64,000 nucleotides of DNA from JAPLJM01 sp963708515 (GCA_963708515.1 CAVPSX010000002.1:1-64000), one strand, 5' to 3'; positions 35,071 to 44,385 are shown, counted from the first letter of the stretch. Notes: generated from the sequence alone by a model not told the origin. Translations and numbers: made by a program.

Positions 35071-36078
35071 ATGGCGGAGTGGGAAGACATGAAGAAGATC
35101 CTGAATCAGAAAAAAGCTCTTGAAATTATTGACCGGTTTTCGCGGGCAAAAGTCCTGGTTGTGGGCGATCTGATGATCGACCATTTTATCTGGGGGAAAG
35201 TTTCGCGGATTTCTCCGGAGGCGCCTGTGCCCGTTGTGGAGGTTGATTCAGATCAGCTGCTGCTGGGCGGTTCGGCCAACGTTTTGCATAGCATCCATGC
35301 CATCGGCGGCAGAGGGTATGTATCGGGCATCGTTGGTGCGGATAAGATAGGGAAAAAGCTGGTCAGTGAATTTCGCAAACGGCGGATTGACACACGGGGT
35401 GTTGTCTTGGAAGCCGATCGACCGACTACGCTGAAAACAAGAATAGTGGCTCACAGCCAGCAAGTGGTGCGGTTTGACCGTGAAAGCTGCAAACCCGCGA
35501 CCCCTGACAGCATCGAGCGGATGATCACCTATATCAGCACCTTGCGGGATGAGCTGGGCGCAATTGTGATTTCCGATTACGGCAAGGGCGTGATCACGAA
35601 GGCCTTGCTCGACGGCATTCGGGATCTGGTGCGAGACAGAAAAATTATCGTCTGCGTCGATCCGAAGAAGAGTGATTTTTCGCTTTATGAAGGGTTTGAT
35701 ATTATTACGCCCAATCATCACGAGGCAGGCCGGGCTGTCGGTGTGGAGCGGGTGAGCCGCGAGAACATGATCGATGTGGGGACGGCCCTGCTGAGCCGCT
35801 ATCGTTATCAGGCGCTCCTCGTTACGCGGGGTGAAGAAGGAATGTCCCTGTTTGAAAGAAATGACCGCATCCATCACACCTTATTCCCTACCCAAGCGAG
35901 GGAAGTTTTCGATGTTACCGGGGCGGGAGACACTGCGATCGGGGTTTTTGCCCTCTGTATGGCTTCCGGGGCAACATTCAAGGAAGCCGCTTTTCTGGCC
36001 AACTATGCCGCAGGAATTGTCGTCGGCAAGGTTGGTACATCAACGGTCTCTCAGGCGGAACTCAGAAGAGTGCTATGA
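35071..36078 (+). CDS. rfaE1: D-glycero-beta-D-manno-heptose-7-phosphate kinase
   Basis: 335 aa PfkB-family kinase without the adenylyltransferase domain of bifunctional HldE. It phosphorylates heptose-7-phosphate at C1 for ADP-heptose and LPS inner-core synthesis, which implies a Gram-negative envelope. Visible features: GDLMIDHFIWG, SPEAPVPVVEV and GGSANV near the N-terminus, and the anion-hole FDVTGAGDTAIG with the catalytic aspartate. An alternative ATG at 35089 (MKKILNQKK) is equally plausible. A TTGACA at 34991-34996 may be part of its promoter. It overlaps the next gene by 4 bases. Confidence 0.94.
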   Translation: MAEWEDMKKILNQKKALEIIDRFSRAKVLVVGDLMIDHFIWGKVSRISPEAPVPVVEVDSDQLLLGGSANVLHSIHAIGGRGYVSGIVGADKIGKKLVSEFRKRRIDTRGVVLEADRPTTLKTRIVAHSQQVVRFDRESCKPATPDSIERMITYISTLRDELGAIVISDYGKGVITKALLDGIRDLVRDRKIIVCVDPKKSDFSLYEGFDIITPNHHEAGRAVGVERVSRENMIDVGTALLSRYRYQALLVTRGEEGMSLFERNDRIHHTLFPTQAREVFDVTGAGDTAIGVFALCMASGATFKEAAFLANYAAGIVVGKVGTSTVSQAELRRVL

Positions 36079-36614
36079 GCAGCCCCAAGCAGGCGGATGC
36101 AGTCAAGCTCGTGATGAGCGTCATTTTTGCACAGGGGATGGCTGTTCTGGATGCGATGCAAATTCTATCGGCTCATTTCGGCAGGCCCGATTTCATCAGC
36201 GCACAGATGCCCTTTGACTATACGAGCTATTATGAAAAAGAGATGGGACGATTCTTGACCCGGCGCATGGTCAGTTTTGACAAACTTATTCCGCCCGAAT
36301 CTCTTCCTGATGTCAAGCTGCTGACCAACCTCGTTGAGGAGCAGTTTTCCAGCGACGGGCGCAGAAAGGTCAATATCGATCCGGGCTATCTCTCTTTGGC
36401 GCACTTGATTCTGGCGACGGGGAAGGGATATACGCATCGCCCCTATCTCAGAGACGGCATTTACGCCGACCTGACGCTGATTTATACCGACGGGGCGTTT
36501 AGCGCCCTCCCATGGACCTATCCCGATTATGCGGGGCAGGAGGTAATGGCCGCATTGAATAAAATTAGAGATAAGTACATTATATCACTAAGGACTGACC
36601 GGAGGGATGATTGA
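36075..36614 (+). CDS. DUF4416 family protein
   Basis: 179 aa of a family common in Desulfobacterota and without known function. The KLVMSVIFAQG opening, FDYTSYYEKEMG, the NIDPGYLSLAHLILATGKGYTHRPYLRDGIYADLTL block and PWTYPDY near the end are typical. It usually stands next to yicC-gmk-rpoZ, as here. Its start overlaps rfaE1 by 4 bases and its stop is 1 base before the yicC start. Confidence 0.88.
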   Translation: MSSPKQADAVKLVMSVIFAQGMAVLDAMQILSAHFGRPDFISAQMPFDYTSYYEKEMGRFLTRRMVSFDKLIPPESLPDVKLLTNLVEEQFSSDGRRKVNIDPGYLSLAHLILATGKGYTHRPYLRDGIYADLTLIYTDGAFSALPWTYPDYAGQEVMAALNKIRDKYIISLRTDRRDD

Positions 36615-36615
36615 G

Positions 36616-37500
36616 ATGGTTCGTAGTATGACGGGTTACGGCCGCGCCGAGGCAATCCTGGACGGTCAGAAAATGGTTGTCGAAATAAAGTCCCTGAACC
36701 ATCGCTTTCTAGAAGTCTCTCTGAGGATTCCGGCCTCGCTGTCTGCGCTTGAAATGGAAATTAAAAAAAAGATCGCGGAACCGCTGCTGCGCGGCAAAAT
36801 CGATGCAACCATCCGCAAGGATGTTCAGAGCAGCGGGGAGAATAGCCACCCCCTGGCGTTAAATTTGCCCTTGGCCCAGAACTACTATAATCTGCTGACG
36901 CAATTAAAGCAATCCCTGGGTCTGAAGGATGATATCCGCATTGACATGATTGCAGCCCAGAAAGATATATTCCTGCCTGTGGAGCCGTCTCAAGACATAA
37001 CGGCACTCTGGCAGAGACTGGCAATGGTTCTGGATGAAGCGCTGGCCGGTTTGATGGACATGAGGCGACGGGAAGGAGAAATCCTTGTAAGGGACCTGTC
37101 GTCCCGTCTCGATCTGATGGCACTGCTGTTAAACGGGATTGAAGCAAAGACACCCCGTGTCGTTTTGGAATATCAAAAACGACTGACGGACCGCGTTCGG
37201 GAGATGACCAGCGGTTTGATGATCGATGAGGCCCGTTTAAGTCAGGAAGTTGCTATGTTTGCTGAAAAAAGCGATATTACGGAGGAGATTGTCCGTTTTC
37301 GGAGTCACATTGGGCAGTTTCAGGAAATGCTCAATAGTGAAGATGCGATTGGCAGAAAAGTCGATTTCCTGATCCAGGAGATGAATAGAGAAATCAACAC
37401 AATCGGTTCGAAAAGCAGTGACGCGGATATATCAAAGCAGGTGATTGAAATAAAAAGTGAACTGGCAAAGATAAGGGAACAGGTGCAGAATCTTGAATGA
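36616..37500 (+). CDS. yicC: YicC family endoribonuclease
   Basis: 294 aa from the ATG at 36616, which has GGAGGG 9 bases upstream; the ATG at 36607 is too close to that site. The N-terminal SMTGYGRAE and KSLNHRFLEVSLRIP, and the C-terminal SHIGQFQEML, GRKVDFLIQEMNREINTIGSK stretches define the family, which has been shown to cleave RNA in enterobacteria. It overlaps gmk by 8 bases, as in many genomes. Confidence 0.93.
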   Translation: MVRSMTGYGRAEAILDGQKMVVEIKSLNHRFLEVSLRIPASLSALEMEIKKKIAEPLLRGKIDATIRKDVQSSGENSHPLALNLPLAQNYYNLLTQLKQSLGLKDDIRIDMIAAQKDIFLPVEPSQDITALWQRLAMVLDEALAGLMDMRRREGEILVRDLSSRLDLMALLLNGIEAKTPRVVLEYQKRLTDRVREMTSGLMIDEARLSQEVAMFAEKSDITEEIVRFRSHIGQFQEMLNSEDAIGRKVDFLIQEMNREINTIGSKSSDADISKQVIEIKSELAKIREQVQNLE

Positions 37501-38137
37501 CTCCGAAAAACAGGGAGCCGCGGGATCAGCCCATTCTGCAAGGTCTTCTCTGTTCATGGTGGTTTCGGCGCCGTCGGGGACGGGAAAGACATCCATTTGC
37601 CGTGAATTCCTCAAGCTTTGCCCGGATATCCGGTTTTCGGTCTCCTCCACGACCAGACCGCCGCGCCCGGGTGAGAAAAATGGTGTGGATTATTATTTTA
37701 TCTCTGAGGCAGCCTTTCAGGAGCAGATTAAAGAGGGGGCCTTTGCCGAATGGGCGGAAAATTATGGATACTATTATGGAACGGCCAAAGAAAGCATGCA
37801 GAATCTTCTTGGCTCCGGCTGTGACCTGCTCCTGGACATCGAACCTGTGGGGGCAAAGGCCCTGAGAAGGAATTATCCGGGCGGCGTCTTTGTTTTTGTC
37901 CTTCCCCCGTCCCTGGAAGCTTTGAAATCCAGATTGAACAGACGGGGCGAGATCGCGGAAGTGATGCAAATACGGCTTGGCAAAGCCATGGATGAAATCA
38001 AAGAGATTGTGTGGTATGATTATACCATTATCAATGAGGATCTCCAGGATGCCGTCGATTGCCTGAGGTCCATCTACATTGCCGAAAAATGCCGACGGGA
38101 AAGGTTGGCGGAAAACATAAGACATTTTTTGGGGTAA
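37493..38137 (+). CDS. gmk: Guanylate kinase
   Basis: 214 aa starting with TTG inside the end of yicC. It converts GMP (dGMP) + ATP to GDP + ADP. The P-loop SAPSGTGKTS (25-34), the GMP-binding STTRPPRPGEKNGVDYYF and the LLLDIEPVGA stretch (usually LxxDIDxQGA) are seen. The N-terminal ~20 residues before the P-loop strand are unconserved, so a later start cannot be excluded. Confidence 0.93.
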   Translation: MNDSEKQGAAGSAHSARSSLFMVVSAPSGTGKTSICREFLKLCPDIRFSVSSTTRPPRPGEKNGVDYYFISEAAFQEQIKEGAFAEWAENYGYYYGTAKESMQNLLGSGCDLLLDIEPVGAKALRRNYPGGVFVFVLPPSLEALKSRLNRRGEIAEVMQIRLGKAMDEIKEIVWYDYTIINEDLQDAVDCLRSIYIAEKCRRERLAENIRHFLG

Positions 38138-38204
38138 ACGCTGTTCGTTCTTTCAGGGATAATAACCGAAAATATTTGTAATCTGATGGAGGTTTGAAAT
38201 CAAT

Positions 38205-38477
38205 ATGGCAAGGATTACGGTTGAAGATGCTTTGCGGCATTCAGCGAATCGTTTTGCGCTCGTGATGTTGACAGCAAGGCGCGCCAAACAGCTTCTAAAA
38301 GGAGTGCAGCCCCTGACCGATATCAAGCAAAACCGTGAGGTCGTCGCTGCGCTCAGGGAAATTGCCGCAGGAAAGGTCGCACACGCCCACCCGGAATACC
38401 TGGTAGGGGTCCGGGACACCTATCGTCCGATCGGGGATGAGACAGAATATGTTGGCGATGAGGAATATTCCGAGTGA
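38205..38477 (+). CDS. rpoZ: DNA-directed RNA polymerase omega subunit
   Basis: 90 aa. Omega helps beta-prime fold and, in many bacteria, forms part of a ppGpp site. The MARITVEDALRH opening, NRFALVMLTARRAKQL and KQNREVVAALREIAAGKV are canonical, with an acidic C-terminal tail. It follows gmk by 67 bases, the usual gmk-rpoZ order, and its end overlaps the start of pyrF. Confidence 0.95.
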   Translation: MARITVEDALRHSANRFALVMLTARRAKQLLKGVQPLTDIKQNREVVAALREIAAGKVAHAHPEYLVGVRDTYRPIGDETEYVGDEEYSE

Positions 38478-39228
38478 TGCTTTGAGACAGCAAGCGGTCG
38501 AGCGGCTGATTTTTGCCCTTGATATCGGAGCGGACCTGACGGAGACGCTTTCCTGGGTGGACCGCCTGCGGAATCATGTCGGGTTGTTTAAGGTGGGAAA
38601 GGAGTCGTTCACCCTTCACGGGCCTGAGATTGTCCGGCAGATCATTCTCCGGGACGGTAGGGTATTTCTGGACCTGAAGTTTCATGACATTCCCAATACC
38701 GTCGCCAGGGCTGCGGAAGGTGCCGTCAAGCTGAATGTTTCCATGTTCAACATTCATGCCCTGGGTGGGAAGAAAATGATGCAGGAGACCGTTGCGGCTG
38801 TCCGGAGATCGGCGGAGGCGATGCAGAAGCCGATGCCTGTCATTCTGGCTGTAACGGTGCTGACCAGCATGGATGACGATGATCTCCGGAATCTGGGATT
38901 TCGTTGCTCTGCGGATGCGCTTGCTTTGACTCTGTCAAAAATGGCACAGGATGCCGGCGTGACAGGTGTTGTGGCCTCGGCTCAGGATATTGTTGCCATC
39001 CGGGAGGGCTGCGGCCGGGATTTTCTCATTATTACGCCCGGCATCAGAAGCGCCGAGCATCATCGTGATGACGATCAGAAAAGGACGCTGACGGCTGACG
39101 AGGCCATTCGTCTCGGAGCGGACTATCTCGTTGTCGGTCGTCCCATCCGCATGGCAGGCGATCCGATCTCTGCTGCGGAGCAGATGATTGCAAGGATTTC
39201 AACAGGGCTCCGGATGCGGGAGCACTAA
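38458..39228 (+). CDS. pyrF: Orotidine 5'-phosphate decarboxylase
   Basis: About 256 aa. It makes UMP from OMP, the last de novo pyrimidine step. The LIFALDIG first strand, the catalytic DLKFHDIPNT block and the phosphate-binding IRMAGDP near the end are clear. The exact start is uncertain: ATG 38458 is chosen, inside the end of rpoZ, but TTG 38482 would give a more typical length before the first strand and 38437 is also open. Confidence 0.93.
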   Translation: MRNIPSDALRQQAVERLIFALDIGADLTETLSWVDRLRNHVGLFKVGKESFTLHGPEIVRQIILRDGRVFLDLKFHDIPNTVARAAEGAVKLNVSMFNIHALGGKKMMQETVAAVRRSAEAMQKPMPVILAVTVLTSMDDDDLRNLGFRCSADALALTLSKMAQDAGVTGVVASAQDIVAIREGCGRDFLIITPGIRSAEHHRDDDQKRTLTADEAIRLGADYLVVGRPIRMAGDPISAAEQMIARISTGLRMREH

Positions 39229-39255
39229 AAAGGAACAATTGAACAGGGTCAGGAC

Positions 39256-40005
39256 GTGGAGATCATTTACGGGATCAATCCGCTTTCAGAGGCGCTGAGG
39301 TTGGAGCCGTGCCGGCTTTTGAGCCTTTCCGTTGCAACCGGAAGAATGAACCAATCGCTGCAGGCGGTCCTGAATCTGGCTGAAGCAAAGGGCATTCCGG
39401 TCGAGTTCAAGGAAAAAAGAGAGATGGATAGGCTGACTGGCTCCGGCTCGCATCAGGGCGTTGTCGGATTTTATCCGTCCTTTGCATACGCGGATATGGA
39501 CCAGATCGTGAGGCATCGCCATCCTGGATTTTCATACCATCTGGTTCTCCTACTTGACGGGATTACCGATCCTCAAAACCTGGGAGCCCTGATCAGGACA
39601 GCGCACTGCCATGGCGCAAACGGGGTGATTCTTCCTGAACACCGGTCCGCCGCCGTGACGGCAGCCGTGATTAAGGCGTCTGCAGGAGCGGCCTTGTTGA
39701 CGCCGACTGCCCGTGTCGCCAACCTCTCCAGGGCAATGGAAGATTTGAAGAAGCAGGGGTTCTGGATCTATGGCGCCGACATCCATGCAGGCCAGGATAT
39801 TCATGACATGACTTGCCAGGGGCATGTCGGTCTGGTGATGGGTTCCGAAGGCCGTGGCATAAGACCGCTGATTCGGAAGCAGTGCGATTTTCTTGTTTCC
39901 GTTCCTATGTTTGGAAAAGTCGATTCCCTGAATGTTGCCGTTGCAGCAGGAATCATCCTCAATGACATCGTCCGTAAACGGGCCAAGATGGAAGGAGTGG
40001 AATGA
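39256..40005 (+). CDS. rlmB: 23S rRNA 2'-O-methyltransferase RlmB (TrmH/SpoU family)
   Basis: 249 aa from a GTG start. An N-terminal substrate-binding domain (IYGINPLSEALR, SGSHQGVVGF) is followed by the knotted SPOUT domain with DGITDPQNLGALIRTAHCHG, VMGSEGRGIRPLIR and VPMFGKVDSLNVAVAAGI, the three SpoU motifs. RlmB methylates G2251 of 23S rRNA in E. coli. It overlaps pilC by 4 bases. Confidence 0.92.
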   Translation: MEIIYGINPLSEALRLEPCRLLSLSVATGRMNQSLQAVLNLAEAKGIPVEFKEKREMDRLTGSGSHQGVVGFYPSFAYADMDQIVRHRHPGFSYHLVLLLDGITDPQNLGALIRTAHCHGANGVILPEHRSAAVTAAVIKASAGAALLTPTARVANLSRAMEDLKKQGFWIYGADIHAGQDIHDMTCQGHVGLVMGSEGRGIRPLIRKQCDFLVSVPMFGKVDSLNVAVAAGIILNDIVRKRAKMEGVE

Positions 40006-41217
40006 TGCCAGTATTTGTATGGGAAGCCGAGACCCGGAAAGGCGAAATCAAGAAGGGAGAAATGGAAGCCGCCAATGATGCGGCGCTGAGAGGCATATTG
40101 CGCCGACAGGGATTCAAGTCGATCAAAATCAAGACGAAACCCAAGGATTTGTCGGAGTATCTTCCGTTTCTCAAACCGGGTGTGAAGGAAAAGGAAATCG
40201 TCATCTTTTGCCCGGATTTTCTCCACCATGATTAATGCAGGACTCCCGCTCATTCAGTGTCTGGATCTGCTGGCGCAACAGGAACAGAACAAAACCTTTG
40301 CCCAAATAATAAGGTCCATCAAGGAAGATATCGAGGGGGGAGCCACCCTCTTCGACTCCCTTAAAAAGTACCCCAAAGTTTTCGACGAGCTTTTTGTCAA
40401 TCTGGTGGCAGCGGGTGAGAGCGGAGGTATTCTTGACGTCATTCTTCAGCGCCTTTCCAGCTATATGGAAAAGGCCATGAAACTCAAAAGCAAGGTCAAG
40501 GGTGCGTTGACCTATCCGGCCAGTGTTCTCGTGATTTCAGTGGGCGTTGTTGCCCTGCTGCTGCTGAAGGTCATTCCAGTCTTTCAGAAGATGTTCGAAG
40601 GCATGGGCGGACAACTGCCTGGGCCAACCCAGTTTCTGGTCGATCTCAGCGCCGCCGCTCAGAGCTATTGGTACTACGCGGTCGGGGTTCTGGTTGCCGC
40701 CTATATAGCCTTTAACCGGTTCAGAAGCACCGAAAAAGGAACCCTGATCATTGACCAGATGATTTTGAAATCTCCCGTATTTGGTCCGCTGCTGAAGAAG
40801 GTTGCCGTGGCAAAGTTTACCCGTACCATGGCGACCATGATGTCCAGCGGCGTTCCCATTCTGGAAGGCCTCACCATTGTCAGCAGAACGTCCGGCAACA
40901 AGGTTATTGAAAACGCCTTGTTGCAAGTGAGAAAAAGCATCAGTGAGGGGAAGACCATTGCTGAACCGCTGCTGGAGACGGGCATCTTCCCGCCGATGGT
41001 GGTGCAGATGATTGCCGTGGGCGAGGCGACCGGGGCACTGGACACCATGCTGGCAAAGATTGCAGATTTTTATGATGATGAAGTCGATGCCGCCGTGGAG
41101 GCGATGACGGCTTTGCTGGAACCGTTCATGATGGTTTTTCTCGGGGGCGTTGTGGGCGGCATGATTATCGCCATGTATCTTCCCATCTTTAAGATGGCAT
41201 CTGTCGTGGGCGGCTGA
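40002..41217 (+). CDS. pilC: Type II secretion/type IV pilus inner-membrane protein (PilC/GspF), +1 frameshift
   Basis: The reading frame starts at 40002 and encodes the typical PilC N-terminus (FVWEAETRKGEIKKGEMEA ... LRRQGF) up to EIVIF. One extra T in the run at 40206-40209 then breaks it. Without that base the sequence reads IFARIFSTMINAGLPL and continues to GGMIIAMYLPIFKMASVVGG, a complete ~404 aa protein with two T2SF domains and three membrane helices. The family forms the inner-membrane platform that works with PilB/PilT ATPases. As read, it gives a 77 aa fragment and a ~329 aa second ORF. An indel error is the simplest cause. Confidence 0.9.
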
Positions 41218-41237
41218 CCCTCAGCCAAATAAAAAAA

Positions 41238-41315
41238 TGGTCGGGATGGCGCGATTTGAACGCGCGACTCCTGCGTCCCGAACGCAGTGCCCTACCAGGC
41301 TGGGCCACATCCCGA
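41238..41315 (-). tRNA. tRNA-Pro (CGG)
   Basis: A 78-base cloverleaf on the minus strand with encoded CCA. The acceptor TCGGGAT/ATCCCGA pairs fully, the anticodon stem is CTGCG/CGCAG with loop TTCGGGA giving CGG, and the T arm is CGCGCGTTCAAATCGCGC-like. It is convergent with pilC. Confidence 0.95.
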
Positions 41316-41402
41316 CATGCGTTAGGATATAAAATTTGGGATCAATTGTCCATCTTTATTTTTTAAGGCCAGATAAAGAAATAATCGGAGGCGCTAACGC
41401 CA

Positions 41403-41819
41403 GTGATCATTTACGATCTTAAATGTAAGAAAAATCACGAATTTGAAGGCTGGTTCAAAGACAGGGCAGCTTTTGAACAACAGAAAGACCGGGACCTGAT
41501 CACCTGTCCTGTCTGCGGGGAGGCGGGTGCGGAAATGGTACCCTCAACGCTGGCTATTTTGGGTCGCGATCTGAAGACGTCGGAGAAAAAGCAAGATAGC
41601 GCTCTGACTCCTTCGAAAACGTTGCAGCGATTGAATGAGTTTCTTGAAAAGAATTTTGATGATGTGGGTTGCACATTCAGTGAAGTGGCGATGAAAATCC
41701 ATGACGGCGAAGAAGATGCGAGAAATATTAAGGGAACCACGACCCCTCAGGAAGAAGAACTGCTCCGCGAGAAAGGGGTCCCGTTCTTCAAAATTCCTAT
41801 CATGAAACTTGATAGCTGA
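41403..41819 (+). CDS. DUF1178 family protein
   Basis: 138 aa from a GTG start. The opening MIIYDLKCKKNHEFEGWFKDRAAFEQQ and the pair CPVCG (probably a metal ribbon with the first cysteine, C8) are the family's hallmark. The C-terminal FSEVAMKIHDGEEDARNIKGTTTPQE is also typical. The role is unknown. No gene nearby suggests a function. Confidence 0.85.
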   Translation: MIIYDLKCKKNHEFEGWFKDRAAFEQQKDRDLITCPVCGEAGAEMVPSTLAILGRDLKTSEKKQDSALTPSKTLQRLNEFLEKNFDDVGCTFSEVAMKIHDGEEDARNIKGTTTPQEEELLREKGVPFFKIPIMKLDS

Positions 41820-41932
41820 ATCCCGCACATTTTTTCGTGCTGCAAAGGATTTGTGTAAGCGTCCGAGAGCGGCGATCCATTTTGCGCAGTGCTTATTGGA
41901 TGGAAGCGTGTTTTTAAGATGGGAAATAACGA

Positions 41933-44245
41933 TTGAAAACGCTATCTCACAACATCCTGGATACCATCGGCCATACCCCCCTTATTGAGATTTCAAGGTT
42001 AAATCCTAATCCTGAAGTAAAAGTTTTTGCAAAGATGGAGAGTTTCAACCCCGGCGGCTCCATCAAGGACAGGGTGGCGCTTTTTATGATTGAAGGGGCA
42101 GAGAGGCGGGGTGAGCTCACAAAGGAAAAGATCATCCTCGAAGCCACCAGCGGGAATACCGGCATTGGCTTGGCCCTTATCGCCGCGACCAAAGGATACC
42201 GGCTGTGTCTGACTATGTCTGAAGCCGCCAGTGAAGAACGGAAAAAAATACTCAAAGCCCTGGGGGCTGAATTGATTTTCACCCCGGCCGCTCAGGGGAC
42301 CGACGGCGCAATTGAAATGGCCTATGACCTGATGCGCGAGCATCCGGGCAAGTATTTTGGCACAGACCAGTTTAATAATGCGGACAATGTCGCTGCTCAT
42401 TATCATGGAACGGCTGAAGAAATCTGGGGTCAAACCGATGGCAGAGTGACGATGGTCGTGGCTGCCCTGGGGACGACAGGAACGGCAATGGGGGTTTCCA
42501 AGCGTCTGAAAGAACTGAACTCGCAGATCAAGATCATCGGGGTCGAACCTTATCTGCAGCATAAAATTCAAGGCCTTAAAAATATGAAAGAATCATACCA
42601 GCCCGGCATTTACGATCGGAGCCGCCTGGATGAAAAAATAAATATCCTTGATGAAGATGCCTTCGAGATGGCCCGACGAATGGCTCGGGAAGAGGGCGTG
42701 CTGGTCGGGATGAGCTCGGGTGCGGCGATGCATGTTGCCTTGCAGAAGTCCAGGGAACTGCAAGAAGGTCTGATCGTCGTGATCTGCCCGGATAGCGGTG
42801 AACGATATCTCAGCACAGATCTTTTCACCGATAAGGCGCAAACGACCCTGCGTCTCTTCAATACCCTGACACGGGGAAAAACCTTCTTTAAACCCATCAA
42901 TGCCGAGGAGGTTCGCCTTCACTCGTGCGGGCCGACGGTGCATGTGGTGCCGCATATCGGCAGCTACCGTCGATTTGTCATCTCCGATATGATCCGCCGT
43001 TATCTTGAATTTAAGGGATATAACGTGCGGCATGTCATGAACATTGTCGATCTCGCGGACCGTTCCATCAAAGGGGCTGAGCGCGCCGGTCTGGATCTCC
43101 ATGCCTTCACCGAACAGAGCATGACAGCGTTTCTTATAGATATCGATAAGTTAAATATCAAGAAGGACAAGGATTATCCGAAGGCCAGCGAGCATGTTGA
43201 GGAGATGCTCAATTATGTGGAAAGGTTGATGGAACGGGGTTATGCCTATGAAAAATTACGGTCTGTCTATTTTGATATCTCCAAGCTCAAAGACTATGGC
43301 TGTCTGTCCCACATCGATCTCGGCAAAGTGAAGCAGGGCAGGACCGTCGAACAGGACGATTATGAAAAAGACAGCCCTGTGGATTTTACCCTCCTGAAGA
43401 GATCGACGCTGAACGAATTAAAACGGGGCATCTATTTTAAAACCCGCTGGGGGAATGTCCGGCCAAGCTGGCATCTGGAATGCGCTGCCATATCCCTGAA
43501 ATATCTGGGTGAGACATTTGATATTCATGCCAGCGGAGCGGATATTGTTTTCCCCCACTGTGAAAATGTCATGGCCATCGGGAAGGCCCTGACGGGCAAA
43601 AGGATGGCGAATTACTGGCTGAATACGGAACTATTAATGATCGACGGCAAGAAAATGTCCCGCTCCCTCCATAACGTGATTACGATAGAAGATTTGGGAC
43701 GGAAGGGATATCGCGGTCCGGAGATCCGTTTTTTTCTGTTGAGCGCGCACTATCGCAAACTGCTGAACTTTACCTTCGGCGCGCTGGACACTGCAAAGAA
43801 TACCGTACGAAAGCTGAACGGATTTATTCAAAGACTGATCCGTTATCGCGCCGGAACAGGCTTTTCCGACACAGATCAATGCATTTATGATGTCAACCAG
43901 TCCTTCACAAACGCCATGGATGATGATCTGAATGTTTCAGCAGCCCTGGCGTCTCTTTTTGAATTTGTAGGGAAAATCAGTCTTCCCCTCTCACAGGCCC
44001 GGCTGAATCAAAAAGAGAGGGATAACGTGCTCGAGGTGATGAAAAAAATGGATGATGTCCTCGGGGTGATGAGCTTTGAGGAAGAGCTTATCGGCGAGGA
44101 GGTCTGGAAACTGTTGCAGGAACGAGAAGCGCTGAGGCGTGCCGGCCACTGGAAAGCATCGGATGATATCCGGGACAGGCTCTTGACCATGGGCATTGAA
44201 GTTTCCGATACGCCTGAAGGAATGGTGTGGCGCTTGACAAAATAA
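41933..44245 (+). CDS. Cysteine synthase-cysteinyl-tRNA synthetase fusion protein
   Basis: 770 aa with two complete enzymes in one frame. Residues 1-~300 are a fold type II PLP enzyme: PLP lysine K45 in NPGGSIKDR, the substrate loop TSGNTG (72-77), the phosphate loop ALGTTGT, and SSGAA. Residues ~303-770 are a full class I CysRS: C332 in SCGPTV, HIGS (341-344), W513/C517 in PSWHLECAA, KMSRS (574-578) and a C-terminal helical domain. Some signature positions differ: HIGN is HIGS, the zinc region HHENE is HCENV (542-546), so the glutamate ligand is valine. The fusion would couple cysteine formation to charging, or the second half may do another cysteine ligation. Confidence 0.92.
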   Translation: MKTLSHNILDTIGHTPLIEISRLNPNPEVKVFAKMESFNPGGSIKDRVALFMIEGAERRGELTKEKIILEATSGNTGIGLALIAATKGYRLCLTMSEAASEERKKILKALGAELIFTPAAQGTDGAIEMAYDLMREHPGKYFGTDQFNNADNVAAHYHGTAEEIWGQTDGRVTMVVAALGTTGTAMGVSKRLKELNSQIKIIGVEPYLQHKIQGLKNMKESYQPGIYDRSRLDEKINILDEDAFEMARRMAREEGVLVGMSSGAAMHVALQKSRELQEGLIVVICPDSGERYLSTDLFTDKAQTTLRLFNTLTRGKTFFKPINAEEVRLHSCGPTVHVVPHIGSYRRFVISDMIRRYLEFKGYNVRHVMNIVDLADRSIKGAERAGLDLHAFTEQSMTAFLIDIDKLNIKKDKDYPKASEHVEEMLNYVERLMERGYAYEKLRSVYFDISKLKDYGCLSHIDLGKVKQGRTVEQDDYEKDSPVDFTLLKRSTLNELKRGIYFKTRWGNVRPSWHLECAAISLKYLGETFDIHASGADIVFPHCENVMAIGKALTGKRMANYWLNTELLMIDGKKMSRSLHNVITIEDLGRKGYRGPEIRFFLLSAHYRKLLNFTFGALDTAKNTVRKLNGFIQRLIRYRAGTGFSDTDQCIYDVNQSFTNAMDDDLNVSAALASLFEFVGKISLPLSQARLNQKERDNVLEVMKKMDDVLGVMSFEEELIGEEVWKLLQEREALRRAGHWKASDDIRDRLLTMGIEVSDTPEGMVWRLTK

Positions 44246-44256
44246 AAAAATAAATC

Positions 44257-44285
44257 TTGACAAACATCTTCTAAGAATCTAGTGT
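44257..44285 (+). promoter_or_regulatory. Putative promoter of the tRNA-rpmG-secE-nusG cluster
   Basis: Perfect TTGACA at 44257-44262, 17-base spacer, TAGTGT at 44280-44285 (three of six matches). It lies about 100 bases before the first tRNA. A second weak candidate with TAAAAT lies near 44357. Confidence 0.42.
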
Positions 44286-44385
44286 CACCAATTCGCATAA
44301 TCTATGCGAGCATGTGTGGGAGTGTTTTTTTTTGGGTGATATCGTTTTATTTGTAGTAAAATTTGGGGGTTAGCGCCTTGCTCGG

